Shown here piece by piece: positions 1 through 5,529 of a stretch of DNA of 6,314 nucleotides (position 1 is the first letter of the stretch; every line of letters starts with the position of its first letter). The notes under the pieces were generated by a model, which saw nothing but the letters and a program-made list of their open reading frames with translations, did no database searches and had not been told where the DNA came from. Position numbers and translations under genes: made by a program. Origin of the DNA: Candidatus Methanoperedentaceae archaeon (lineage in GTDB: Archaea > Halobacteriota > Methanosarcinia > Methanosarcinales > Methanoperedenaceae). The DNA is taken from contig DUGO01000088.1 in the NCBI GenBank assembly GCA_013331375.1, positions 1-6,314 on the forward strand. Reading direction: 5' to 3'.

Positions 1-2
1 TT

Positions 3-1385
3 GTGGCATCTGTCGAGGTGGGAAACACCACAACAAAATGCATCCTGACAGCCACGAACATGAAGGACGGCAGGACGCGGCACGTCAACAAGACAGTGAA
101 AATGACACGCGACGTGCGCGCACCGAGGCACGGCGAGAGGATATTCGGAACAACGCTCAGTGGTGTATCGCTAACGCGGGAATCCATCGCCGAACTTGTG
201 ATGGACACTTTGCTCGAATGCCACAGGGAGGTACACATTGATATTACCACTGACCTCGATTTCGCAGTAAGGTCAACAGGCGTGGTTGCGGGCTTCTCAT
301 CACCGCACGAGATAGGCGAATTCATCAAGGCGCTCGCTGACGGCTGCCTGCTTGCCGGCATCCCGCCAAAGAAAATGGTGCCTGCGATGTCGATAGAGAA
401 CATCCCGCCCAAATTCCGAAGCTACAGCCTTCTCGATAAGGTCTCGTTCCTGGGCGCGGTTGGGGGTGTGCTGCCGCCTGTAGGCTCAACTGGCGTGGAG
501 ATCGTGGCGAATGAGATGGAGGGCGAGCTTGCTACCGCAGGTATAAAGGAGGGTGCTAAGCTTACAGGCGTTGATTTCAGGAACCCCTGCTTTTCAATGG
601 ACTTCGGAACAACGCTCAAGGGCAGGATTACCAATGATGAGACGCCATTTGCAAAGACGATAGGCAACCTGTGCGGATATGCGGGAGCCATACACGATGC
701 GGTGGTCAAGGGGACCGGGCTCGTTGATAGGAAAGTGGGTGCAGCCCTCGACCTGTATGACCGCAAGCCGCCGGGACGACTCACATGGGCGTTAAAGGGA
801 AAAGTCATCGGCGAGTATGCAAACAGAATCCATGAGCATATCCGCATCGAGCGTGTGCCGGCGGACAGGGACAGGTACGGGAGCGTTCCTGTCAGCGCAG
901 GGGCGGCAAAGGAGATTGGCGTAACGCTGTACGGGAGCGATGTGGGCGTGAACGGGAGCGAATTTGAGGCGTTAACTGACATAGGCGCTGAGATACACAG
1001 CCGGCAAGGGCTCGGCACACTGTTCGCGGTGCTGGATGTTGTATCTGCAAAGATGGTTCCCCGCTTCGTTGAGCTGGCTCACAGAGACAGGCTGCTGACA
1101 GAAAATACCGCACTCGGCATCACTGGAAGGGCCGGCATAACAGGCTGCAAGCCCTACCTGATACTGAAATACCTGCGGGCTTCAGGGCTATACAGCAGAC
1201 CTGAGGAGAATGTGGTCTTTGTGGATGACGGGCTCGCGAGGGGCGCAGCCGTGATGGCACGGTGCATGAACTCGCTGGGCACGCCGCACAATCCCATAGG
1301 CGGCAGGCGCGGAGGCAAATGCGTATTGCCTGAGAGAATAAAGCGCGAGAGAGGCTATGAGCCAGGTACGCAGGACACCGATTAA
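3..1385 (+). CDS. Methanogenesis marker protein 14 (5'-truncated by window edge)
   Basis: Recognised as the methanogenesis marker 14 family, a conserved protein of unknown function restricted to archaea that carry methyl-coenzyme M reductase. The visible 460 residues show features of the sugar kinase/Hsp70/actin ATPase fold: a phosphate-loop-like VGNTTTK at about residues 6-12, a second loop MDFGTTLKG at 199-207, and Gly-rich stretches LGITGRAGITG (371-381) and FVDDGLARGAAV (406-417) in the position of an adenosine-binding region. Near the C-terminus comes NPIGGRRGGKC (430-440). The GTG at position 3 is only the first possible start inside the window. The first phosphate loop lies almost at the N-terminus there, and I recall homologues having extra residues before it, so the true start is probably upstream of the window. 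The next gene begins 107 bases later behind its own promoter-like sequence, so the two are probably separate transcripts. The family call is fairly secure; the biochemical role is unknown. Confidence 0.85.
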   Translation: MASVEVGNTTTKCILTATNMKDGRTRHVNKTVKMTRDVRAPRHGERIFGTTLSGVSLTRESIAELVMDTLLECHREVHIDITTDLDFAVRSTGVVAGFSSPHEIGEFIKALADGCLLAGIPPKKMVPAMSIENIPPKFRSYSLLDKVSFLGAVGGVLPPVGSTGVEIVANEMEGELATAGIKEGAKLTGVDFRNPCFSMDFGTTLKGRITNDETPFAKTIGNLCGYAGAIHDAVVKGTGLVDRKVGAALDLYDRKPPGRLTWALKGKVIGEYANRIHEHIRIERVPADRDRYGSVPVSAGAAKEIGVTLYGSDVGVNGSEFEALTDIGAEIHSRQGLGTLFAVLDVVSAKMVPRFVELAHRDRLLTENTALGITGRAGITGCKPYLILKYLRASGLYSRPEENVVFVDDGLARGAAVMARCMNSLGTPHNPIGGRRGGKCVLPERIKRERGYEPGTQDTD

Positions 1386-1408
1386 TATGTCCTCCCTAGA
1401 CTTGCTCA

Positions 1409-1467
1409 TACCACAATTTATTTATGGTAGTAATACTTTAGGGTATCAAATAATACTCCCAGTAATA
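1409..1467 (+). promoter_or_regulatory. Probable promoter/operator region of the sulfur-relay operon
   Basis: This lies in the 107-base gap between the mmp14 gene and the E1-like gene. TTTATTTATG at 1417-1426 resembles an archaeal TATA box and would place transcription start near 1447-1450, giving a leader of about 45 bases. The box sits inside an inverted repeat, TACCA (1409-1413) and TGGTA (1425-1429). Downstream are direct repeats TAATACT (1431-1437 and 1451-1457, 20 bases apart) and AGTAATA (1429-1435 and 1461-1467). The symmetry could be a repressor site, but both the box and the operator are inference from pattern alone. Confidence 0.35.
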
Positions 1468-1492
1468 ATCAGGGTGAAAAAGTGATATAACT

Positions 1493-2302
1493 ATGATAGG
1501 CGGATTCGGTGAAGAACAGATACGGCGGTATTCGCGGCACATCATCCTCCCAGAAGTCGGAGGAAAAGGGCAGAAAAAGCTGCTTGAGTCGGCTGCGCTG
1601 TGCATAGGCGCAGGAGGGCTCGGCGCGCCCGCGATCGAATATCTCGCGGCTGCGGGTGTGGGCACGCTCGGCATAATAGACGATGACGTTGTTGACCTGA
1701 GCAACCTCCAGAGGCAGGTGATTCACGGGGGCAACGTTGGGATTCAGAAGGTCAAATCTGCTGAGCAGTTCGTGAACAGGCTGAACCCGGACGTGAACGT
1801 TGTGGCTTATACCGAGAGGCTCAATCAGGATAATATTCTCGGCATCATACGCGATTATGATTTTATCATCGATGGCTCGGACAACTTTGCCACCCGTTTC
1901 CTCGTGAACGATGCCTGCGTTTTTGAGAATAAACCCCTATCACACGGCAGCATTTTCCGCTTCGAGGGGCAGGTCACTACGATAGTGCCGCATAAGGGAC
2001 CCTGCTACCGCTGCCTGTTCGAGCACGCTCCGCCGCCCGGGATGGTGCCGAGCTGCCAGGAGGCAGGCGTGCTCGGCGTACTTCCGGGCATTATAGGCAT
2101 AATCCAGGCTACGGAAGCCATAAAATACATCCTCGGCATAGGTGAGCTGCTTGTGGGTCGGCTAATCTATTATGATGCGCTCAACATGAGCTTTGACGAG
2201 ATAAAAATCCAATGGAATAAGGAATGCCCTGTGTGCGGTGAGGCGCCGAAGATACGTTCCATCGCTGAGACTACTTATGCAGAATCATGCAGAGTGTGGT
2301 GA
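1493..2302 (+). CDS. E1-like sulfur-carrier adenylyltransferase (MoeB/ThiF/HesA family)
   Basis: Members of this family use ATP to adenylate the C-terminal Gly of ubiquitin-like sulfur carriers (MoaD, ThiS, archaeal SAMPs) for molybdopterin, thiamine or tRNA thiolation. The 269-residue protein has the ordinary length for a stand-alone MoeB/ThiF. Visible motifs are the N-terminal RYSRHIILPEVG (residues 12-23), the nucleotide loop GAGGLG (39-44), the arginine finger in SNLQRQ (Arg74), the Mg-binding DGSDN (127-131), two zinc-binding pairs CYRC (Cys171/174) and CPVC (Cys245/248), and the catalytic Cys188 in SCQEAGVLG. No rhodanese domain is attached. The ATG is preceded by GTGAT at 1482-1486, six bases upstream. 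It heads a five-gene operon, and its stop overlaps the tusA ribosome binding site. No ubiquitin-like partner with a terminal Gly-Gly lies in the window, so which carrier it activates (MoaD, ThiS or SAMP) cannot be decided here. Confidence 0.9.
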   Translation: MIGGFGEEQIRRYSRHIILPEVGGKGQKKLLESAALCIGAGGLGAPAIEYLAAAGVGTLGIIDDDVVDLSNLQRQVIHGGNVGIQKVKSAEQFVNRLNPDVNVVAYTERLNQDNILGIIRDYDFIIDGSDNFATRFLVNDACVFENKPLSHGSIFRFEGQVTTIVPHKGPCYRCLFEHAPPPGMVPSCQEAGVLGVLPGIIGIIQATEAIKYILGIGELLVGRLIYYDALNMSFDEIKIQWNKECPVCGEAPKIRSIAETTYAESCRVW

Positions 2303-2306
2303 TACA

Positions 2307-2534
2307 ATGGCAGTTGCAGAGATAGACCTGAAGGGCGAAGTCTGCCCGTATACATTTGTAAAGACAAAGCTGAAACTCGAAGAGCTTGAGATAGGTGACG
2401 AGCTTGTGGCGCTGTATGACCATGCGCCTGCTGTTGAGAATGTGCCGAGGAGCCTTCGCAACGAGGGGCACAAGATACTGGGCATAAAAGAGATAGGCGA
2501 CCACCTCTGGCAGGTGAGGATACAGAAGGTATGA
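2307..2534 (+). CDS. tusA: TusA-family sulfurtransferase
   Basis: A small cytosolic persulfide carrier of 75 residues, the usual TusA size. The active-site Cys13 sits in EVCPYTFVKTK; bacterial TusA has a CPxP motif, whereas here it is CPYT, a variant I associate with archaeal members. The C-terminus (LWQVRIQKV) matches the last strand of the fold and has no Gly-Gly, so this protein is not itself a substrate for the E1-like enzyme next door. The frame is open back to an ATG at 2238, but that would overlap the previous gene by 65 bases. The ATG at 2307 follows GGTGAT (2298-2303), which overlaps the upstream stop codon, and gives the conserved N-terminus, so it is preferred. The gene ends in an ATGA overlap with the tusD-like gene. 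In the known relay TusA hands sulfur to TusBCD; the donor in this organism is not visible. Confidence 0.88.
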   Translation: MAVAEIDLKGEVCPYTFVKTKLKLEELEIGDELVALYDHAPAVENVPRSLRNEGHKILGIKEIGDHLWQVRIQKV

Positions 2535-2833
2535 AGCTCGGGATACTGCTCACCACGAGCCCTGAGAACGAGAATACGCATACTGCTATCGAACTTGCGA
2601 AGGCGGCGCGCGCAATGGGACATGAGGTCTCGGTCTTCCTGATGGAGGATGGCGTGTATAACGTGCGGGACAAGAACTTCGCCGCGCTTTCGGAGGCGGG
2701 CGTGAAGATTGCGCTGTGCGCGCTCAACACCGAGGACCGCGGCGTGGAGAAGGTGGATTGCGCGCTCTTCGGCAGCCAGTACGACCATGCCAGCATCGCG
2801 CACGACTCAGACCGCTTCATAAGCTTCGGGTGA
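2531..2833 (+). CDS. tusD: DsrE-family sulfur relay protein, TusD-like
   Basis: This 100-residue DsrE/DsrF-like protein would be the persulfide-accepting subunit of a TusBCD/DsrEFH-type complex. The N-terminal strand KLGILLTTSP, the ELAKAARAMGHEVSVFLMEDGVYN block (residues 21-44) and the terminal DRFISF correspond to E. coli TusD landmarks (FAQALIADGHE, REGVYN, DRVVQF). Cys63 in VKIALCAL falls where TusD/DsrE carry their catalytic Cys; a second Cys is at 77. It is shorter than E. coli TusD (about 128 residues), mainly through trimmed loops. It starts in an ATGA overlap with tusA, with AGGTGAGG at 2512-2519 and AAGGT directly before the ATG. The order D-C-B after tusA supports assignment as the D subunit; a generic DsrE protein is the alternative. 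Confidence 0.82.
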   Translation: MKLGILLTTSPENENTHTAIELAKAARAMGHEVSVFLMEDGVYNVRDKNFAALSEAGVKIALCALNTEDRGVEKVDCALFGSQYDHASIAHDSDRFISFG

Positions 2834-2843
2834 GCAGGAACGC

Positions 2844-3191
2844 ATGAAAAAGATAGCCGTGCTCATCAGGCGCCCGCCCCTCAACACGATACTGAATGCA
2901 GAGGCGCTCCGCGTGAGCGTGGGCATGACGCTGCGGGACGACAGGGTGAGCGTGATCTTCATAGGCGACGGCGTGTGGAGCGCATCCGCGAATCTTGACC
3001 CGGCGAAGATAGGCAGGCGGGACTCGAAAAAGGAGTTCGACGTCCTGAAGATGCTCAAATGCAGGCTCATCGCTGACAGGGCATCATTTGAATCCAGGGG
3101 CGCAGGCGAACCCGTGCCGGGTGTTGAGCTCGTTGCGAGAAGCGAGGTCATACGAACATTGAACGAGTCGGACATTGTGATACCATTCTGA
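2844..3191 (+). CDS. tusC: DsrE/DsrF-family sulfur relay protein, TusC-like
   Basis: A 115-residue protein that lines up along its whole length with TusC/DsrF: MKKIAVLIRRPP at the start, VSVIFIGDGVW (residues 35-45) in place of the FFIADGVF strand of E. coli TusC, FDVLKMLKC (65-73), ARSEVI (98-103), and the typical ending LNESDIVIPF. A single Cys, Cys73, lies near but not clearly at the position of the TusC cysteines. In the known complex TusC is a structural partner of TusD in a heterohexamer. The gene starts 10 bases after the tusD-like stop, with GGTGA (2829-2833) formed partly by that stop codon. The neighbours on both sides are family members, which raises confidence in this subunit call. 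Confidence 0.85.
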   Translation: MKKIAVLIRRPPLNTILNAEALRVSVGMTLRDDRVSVIFIGDGVWSASANLDPAKIGRRDSKKEFDVLKMLKCRLIADRASFESRGAGEPVPGVELVARSEVIRTLNESDIVIPF

Positions 3192-3192
3192 T

Positions 3193-3447
3193 ATGAAGAT
3201 ATTGCATATACTGCGGAACAGGGAAGAGCTTCCCATTGAGATTGCAGGGGAGCAGAGCCGTGAGCATGAGGTCTCGCTTTTGCTGATGCACGATGCAGTG
3301 CTGTGGAATCCTGATGTGAGCGGCATAAAGGTCTATGTGTCTCTGCAGGATGTCAGGGCGAGAGGCATCGCCAGTGAGCATGAGATGCTGGATTATGGTG
3401 GGATTGTCGGCATGATATTTGCGCATGAGAGGGTGATATCGTGGTAG
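3193..3447 (+). CDS. tusB: DsrH/TusB-like sulfur relay protein
   Basis: An 84-residue protein resembling TusB/DsrH. MKILHILRNRE at the N-terminus, EVSLLLMHDAVLW (residues 26-38), KVYVSLQDVRARGI (46-59) and the C-terminal Trp match E. coli TusB (LLLLQDGV, KVYALNEDLIARGL, final W), so the gene looks complete. It has no cysteine at all, so it cannot carry a persulfide as DsrH of sulfur oxidisers does and is more like the non-catalytic TusB. It begins one base after the tusC-like stop; GTGAT at 3177-3181 is the likely ribosome binding site. It is the last gene of the operon and ends in TAG, followed at once by a G-run and two hairpins. Confidence 0.82.
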   Translation: MKILHILRNREELPIEIAGEQSREHEVSLLLMHDAVLWNPDVSGIKVYVSLQDVRARGIASEHEMLDYGGIVGMIFAHERVISW

Positions 3448-3470
3448 GGGGGTTTCTCAGTCAACAACCT

Positions 3471-3504
3471 CGGATTGAAATCCGCAAGCATCCGGAAGGA
3501 TGCT
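3471..3504 (+). repeat. Two tandem hairpins directly after the sulfur operon
   Basis: The first hairpin is CGGAT-TGAA-ATCCG (3471-3484). Two bases later comes a second, AGCATCC-GGAA-GGATGCT (3487-3504), with a 7-bp stem and a GNRA-type tetraloop in RNA. They start 23 bases after the tusB-like stop codon. They could shape the 3' end of the operon mRNA. The preceding sequence, with TCAGTCAACAACCTCGG, also reminds me of subterminal hairpins at the ends of IS200/IS605-type (IS1341-like) elements, but no tnpB remnant was found beside them, so that origin is only a suggestion. Confidence 0.55.
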
Positions 3505-3553
3505 CATGAACTTTGAAATCTCCTCGCTGGAAGATTTTATTACCCAAGTTTGA
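3500..3553 (+). pseudogene. 17-codon ORF scrap at the composition boundary
   Basis: An open frame encodes MLMNFEISSLEDFITQV and stops at TGA 3551-3553. GGAAGG immediately before it could act as a ribosome binding site, although this lies within the second hairpin stem. The peptide reads like the N-terminus of a normal cytosolic protein rather than random translation, and it ends exactly where AT-rich repeat DNA starts, with its stop codon inside the first TTTGACA repeat. I do not recognise it. A genuine leader peptide or pure chance are equally possible. Confidence 0.2.
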
Positions 3554-3842
3554 CAGTTCTAATTATTACTGAATTATTTTACAATTCTCTCAACGACAAA
3601 ACGTAGTTTTCGCAATTTTTCACCATTTTTTCACGCATGAATTTGACAGTCTTATTTCTGTTTGTAGAATGCGATTTTTTTGATTTTTAGCCACTTTTTC
3701 GACCATCAATTTGACAGTTCTTTAATCAGCGATAGAATTTGGTTTTCATGCTTTTTGACTTTTTATCAACCCGTAATTTGACAGAGTAGGGTGATGGAGA
3801 TCGAAATAGAAAATCACCAAAAAAACAACATCGAATTTGACA
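3547..3842 (+). repeat. Degenerate tandem repeats with AATTTGACAG core
   Basis: Five copies on the + strand begin at 3547 (AGTTTGACAGTTCT), 3640 (AATTTGACAGTCTT), 3708 (AATTTGACAGTTCT), 3775 (AATTTGACAGAG) and 3834 (AATTTGACAT). Start-to-start distances are 93, 68, 67 and 59 bases. Upstream of copies 2-4 a T-run followed by an AC-rich tract is also shared (for example TTTTTCGACCATC before copy 3), so the unit is really a decayed repeat of about 67 bases with one well-kept core. Reverse-orientation cores occur at 3988-3997 (AACTGTCAAA) and 4049-4055 (TGTCAAA). Possible meanings are protein-binding iterons, a decayed satellite, or the end of a mobile element. Confidence 0.65.
3606..3689 (+). 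terminator. Poly-T tracts, possible termination zone of the sulfur operon
   Basis: Several runs of T on the + strand (3616-3620, 3626-3631, 3674-3680, 3684-3688) lie downstream of tusB. Archaeal RNA polymerase terminates at T-tracts without needing a hairpin, so transcription from the operon would be expected to end here at the latest. The same tracts are part of the degenerate repeats, so their presence may have another cause. Confidence 0.35.
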
Positions 3843-3863
3843 TTTGCAGTGAATTTCAGAAAA

Positions 3864-3886
3864 AAATATGCCAGAAACGCATATTT
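3864..3886. repeat. 8-bp inverted repeat (AAATATGC / GCATATTT)
   Basis: A perfect inverted repeat with arms at 3864-3871 and 3879-3886 and a 7-base loop, CAGAAAC. It lies between the last + strand TTTGACA repeat and the reverse-oriented ones, so it sits near the centre of the repeat field. It may be an operator, a cruciform at an origin, or a weak terminator for the leftward genes. No function can be assigned from sequence. Confidence 0.45.
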
Positions 3887-3964
3887 ATGCCAATTTTAAT
3901 CCAATAAAGTAGCTTATTTCGGCGCAGAATTTATGAATTTCATAGAAAACAGGTAGAAAATCGC

Positions 3965-4198
3965 CTACAAGGAGCAAAATTTTTTGTAACTGTCAAACAT
4001 ATTTTTCTGACAAAAATGAAGAAATTCCTGAGAGGAAATATTTTGAAATGTCAAAGTCAGGTTATATCTCCCAGCCCTGAAATCTTCACGGCTATCTTTA
4101 ATCTGTTCAATCAGCTCAATGTCAGAAAGAACTTCCAATGTGGATTTCATGGATTCGTATTCATCACTAGAGATTGGGCGGCAATGCATAAAGGACAT
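3965..4198 (-). pseudogene. RelB/Phd-type antitoxin remnant
   Basis: Of the 77 codons, residues 9-44 (ISSDEYESMKSTLEVLSD, then IELIEQIKDSREDFRAGR) closely resemble the C-terminal half of RelB/Phd/YefM-family antitoxins, where an EYESLKETLEILSDPEL stretch and a GR ending are typical. The N-terminal half that normally dimerises and binds DNA is missing: only eight residues precede the match. The tail after GR (residues 45-77, Phe- and Cys-rich) does not resemble the family and looks like read-through of non-coding DNA containing a TTTGACA repeat. No RelE-type toxin frame is seen on either side. I therefore read it as a fragment of a former toxin-antitoxin pair. An unusual mini-antitoxin starting at the ATG at 4198 cannot be excluded. 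Confidence 0.45.
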
Positions 4199-4222
4199 CC
4201 CTTTTCTGTAGCGGGCTACATT

Positions 4223-4570
4223 CTAATAGAATAAAGGTTCAACACGTTCCACTTTATAATTGCTTTTCTTTTTCTTGTTTTTCTTTTGAATTTCCGATAG
4301 AGGTGCTTTTGATGAGCTTTTTACTTCCACATATGTACTTTTCTTGACTTTGCCAGTCAAAATGTCTCGTTCTCTTTCTATGAAGTCATGACCTCTACCA
4401 GTTCTTTCAACCTCTACCCCACGCAATGCGGCACTCAGTCTATACGTATCTTCTCCTGCTTTGCCTTTTCTCCTATTTTCATCGATGACTTCTTTTTTAA
4501 TTTGCTTCTTTGGTATTTTCTTTCCAAATATATCGGTTTTAATCAAGTTCCCAAAGGCGTCTCGAGGCAT
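4223..4570 (-). CDS. Putative small PD-(D/E)XK-fold nuclease
   Basis: A very basic 115-residue protein. The core fits the restriction-endonuclease-like fold: Glu40 in KAGEDTY on the first helix, Asp62 in GRGHDF, Glu82 and Lys84 in YVEVKSS, and Gln95 in LSEIQKK after a short spacer, together making the D-(x)n-ExK metal site with the trailing Gln seen in RecB- and resolvase-like nucleases. The N-terminus carries GNLIKTDIFGKKIPKK, and residues 97-102 form a lysine run that could contact DNA. The ATG has an in-frame TAA three codons upstream and no ribosome binding site, but a TATA-like box 30 bases upstream suggests a leaderless mRNA. It follows tcmP after 59 bases, on the same strand. The specific role (repair, resolution, restriction or transposition) cannot be told. 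The family assignment rests on motifs only. Confidence 0.62.
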   Translation of the reverse strand: MPRDAFGNLIKTDIFGKKIPKKQIKKEVIDENRRKGKAGEDTYRLSAALRGVEVERTGRGHDFIERERDILTGKVKKSTYVEVKSSSKAPLSEIQKKNKKKKSNYKVERVEPLFY

Positions 4571-4590
4571 GTAATAAAATTAATCGACAG

Positions 4591-4600
4591 ATTATTTAAT
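4591..4600 (-). promoter_or_regulatory. TATA-like box for the small nuclease gene
   Basis: Read on the - strand, ATTAAATAAT is centred about 26 bases before the ATG at 4570. That is the distance between an archaeal TATA box and its transcription start, so transcription would begin at or next to the start codon. The absence of any Shine-Dalgarno-like sequence before this ATG agrees with a leaderless transcript independent of the upstream tcmP gene. Confidence 0.45.
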
Positions 4601-4629
4601 CCTATCGGGTCCCTCAATGCTTAAGAGAG

Positions 4630-5511
4630 CTAATATTCACTAATAAATCTTTGACCTCCTTTTTTCATTTTTGCAACATCAATTTGAATCTCAATATCGC
4701 TCAATTCTTTTGACCATCTGTCTTTTTTATAACCTTCCACACACTTCGTAAGGCTACTCAAGATTTTGTTGCCGAGATCTCTACTTGAAATTGCTATCAA
4801 ATAAAAAACAGTGCTTTCCTTCTTGTTTTCAACACTTAGATAAACTGGATTAATACCATATATCTGAAATAACTTCGCGCAGTATATGTCTCTGAAGGCT
4901 TCATGATATGTTTTTCCACTTTTATATTCTGTTTCTATAATTTTCCTCCACGCATCTTCACTCATGCCAAGCGCCAAACTTATGCTCTCCGGTGCTTTAT
5001 CCAAATTTCTTTGCATTCCAGTAGTCATCAAATTGATGATCATTTCGGGGCGCCTGTTTTCATACCCAACATGATTGGCAATTTTGTCGATTGTTTTCCA
5101 TGGCAAATCAGAATGTTTTTGAGGATCTATGAAAAATAGGCTCGGATAATCCGGATTAATCTTACTCAAAATCTTATCTATTACAACATTAGCATCTTCA
5201 TTGAATAGCTCACCATCCCATGGCTCATATGTTTTCAAATTATCTCTCAGCATGGCGAAGACATCAGATTTGAGTTCATTCAAGTAGCATGTCCATCTAT
5301 TTCTGTAGTCTTTGCTCATCTTTACAGCTAATAATGCCGAGCCATCCCACCTTAAAGGTGTTTCTAACTCAGCATCGAGTTCACATTTCCCATCGCTGGC
5401 AAATAAATCCACATAGTCCAAACTAATTTTACCACCCACTCCTTTTAACCAGATACTCAAATAGTCCCCTAGAAATTTATGCTTAATGCGAGTATGATAT
5501 TTACACTTCAA
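4630..5511 (-). CDS. tcmP: Three-Cys-motif partner protein TcmP
   Basis: I recognise the TcmP family, proteins of unknown function encoded beside a gene for a CxxxCxxC protein. Numbering from the TTG at 5517, the landmarks are HTRIKHKFLGDYLSIWL (residues 8-24), DYVDLFASDGKCE (34-46), which recalls motif I of SAM-dependent methyltransferases, LFFIDPQK (127-134) and MIINLMTTGMQRN (159-171), in the usual family order. At about 295 residues it is not obviously truncated. There is no ATG near the N-terminus. TTG at 5517 directly abuts the GGTGA (5518-5522), too close to be used, and the codon before it is TGA. TTG at 5511 has a six-base spacing and is chosen here. The stop is TAG. It lies 18 bases after the radical SAM gene, so the two are almost certainly co-transcribed. 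AT-rich codon use contrasts with the left-hand genes and suggests acquisition. A DNA modification, repair or defence role is inference. Confidence 0.8.
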   Translation of the reverse strand: MKCKYHTRIKHKFLGDYLSIWLKGVGGKISLDYVDLFASDGKCELDAELETPLRWDGSALLAVKMSKDYRNRWTCYLNELKSDVFAMLRDNLKTYEPWDGELFNEDANVVIDKILSKINPDYPSLFFIDPQKHSDLPWKTIDKIANHVGYENRRPEMIINLMTTGMQRNLDKAPESISLALGMSEDAWRKIIETEYKSGKTYHEAFRDIYCAKLFQIYGINPVYLSVENKKESTVFYLIAISSRDLGNKILSSLTKCVEGYKKDRWSKELSDIEIQIDVAKMKKGGQRFISEY

Positions 5512-5529
5512 AAACAATCACCATTTTAA

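Larger units (their letters stand above)
3448..3964. other. AT-rich gene-poor segment between convergent gene blocks
   Basis: I see no convincing protein gene in this stretch; reading frames on both strands are short and interrupted. It holds two tandem hairpins at its left end, an 18-codon ORF scrap, five TTTGACA-centred degenerate repeats, several poly-T runs on the + strand, an 8-bp inverted repeat at 3864-3886 and a small palindrome TATGAATTTCATA at 3932-3944. Base composition changes from the GC-rich operon to AT-rich DNA at about 3530-3540. It probably marks the edge of acquired DNA, or a decayed element. A replication or regulatory locus is an alternative, because of the iteron-like repeats. 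Confidence 0.6.

Noticed and set aside
422..1018. 198-codon open frame on the - strand inside the mmp14 gene, and the long - strand frames over 2275-2820.
   Set aside because: These are antisense shadows of GC-rich coding sequence; composition is Ser/Pro/Arg-rich and no family is recognisable, whereas the + strand products are clear.
1386..1492. Possible small RNA or tRNA in the gap before the sulfur operon.
   Set aside because: No cloverleaf, no GTTCRA-type T-loop and no stable hairpin; promoter-like content explains the segment better.
2238..2306. Longer start for TusA at 2238.
   Set aside because: It would add 23 Arg-rich residues not expected in the family and overlap the E1-like gene by 65 bases; the ATG at 2307 has a ribosome binding site and gives the normal length.
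3547..3842. Roughly regular repeats suggesting a CRISPR array.
   Set aside because: Only 9-14 bases are conserved, spacing varies from 59 to 93 bases, the intervening parts are partly similar to each other, and no cas gene is present.
4199..4225. The nuclease frame and the antitoxin-like frame are the same and are separated by a single TAG plus nine codons, which in a pyrrolysine-using methanogen could be read through.
   Set aside because: TAG also ends the tusB-like and tcmP genes and the antitoxin-like frame itself, so it behaves as an ordinary stop here. The two parts resemble unrelated families, and a shared frame has a one-in-three chance.
4016..4624. Plus-strand frames at 4016-4234 and 4388-4624.
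   Set aside because: They lie opposite the antitoxin-like fragment and the nuclease, have no ribosome binding site and give low-complexity Phe/Ser-rich products.
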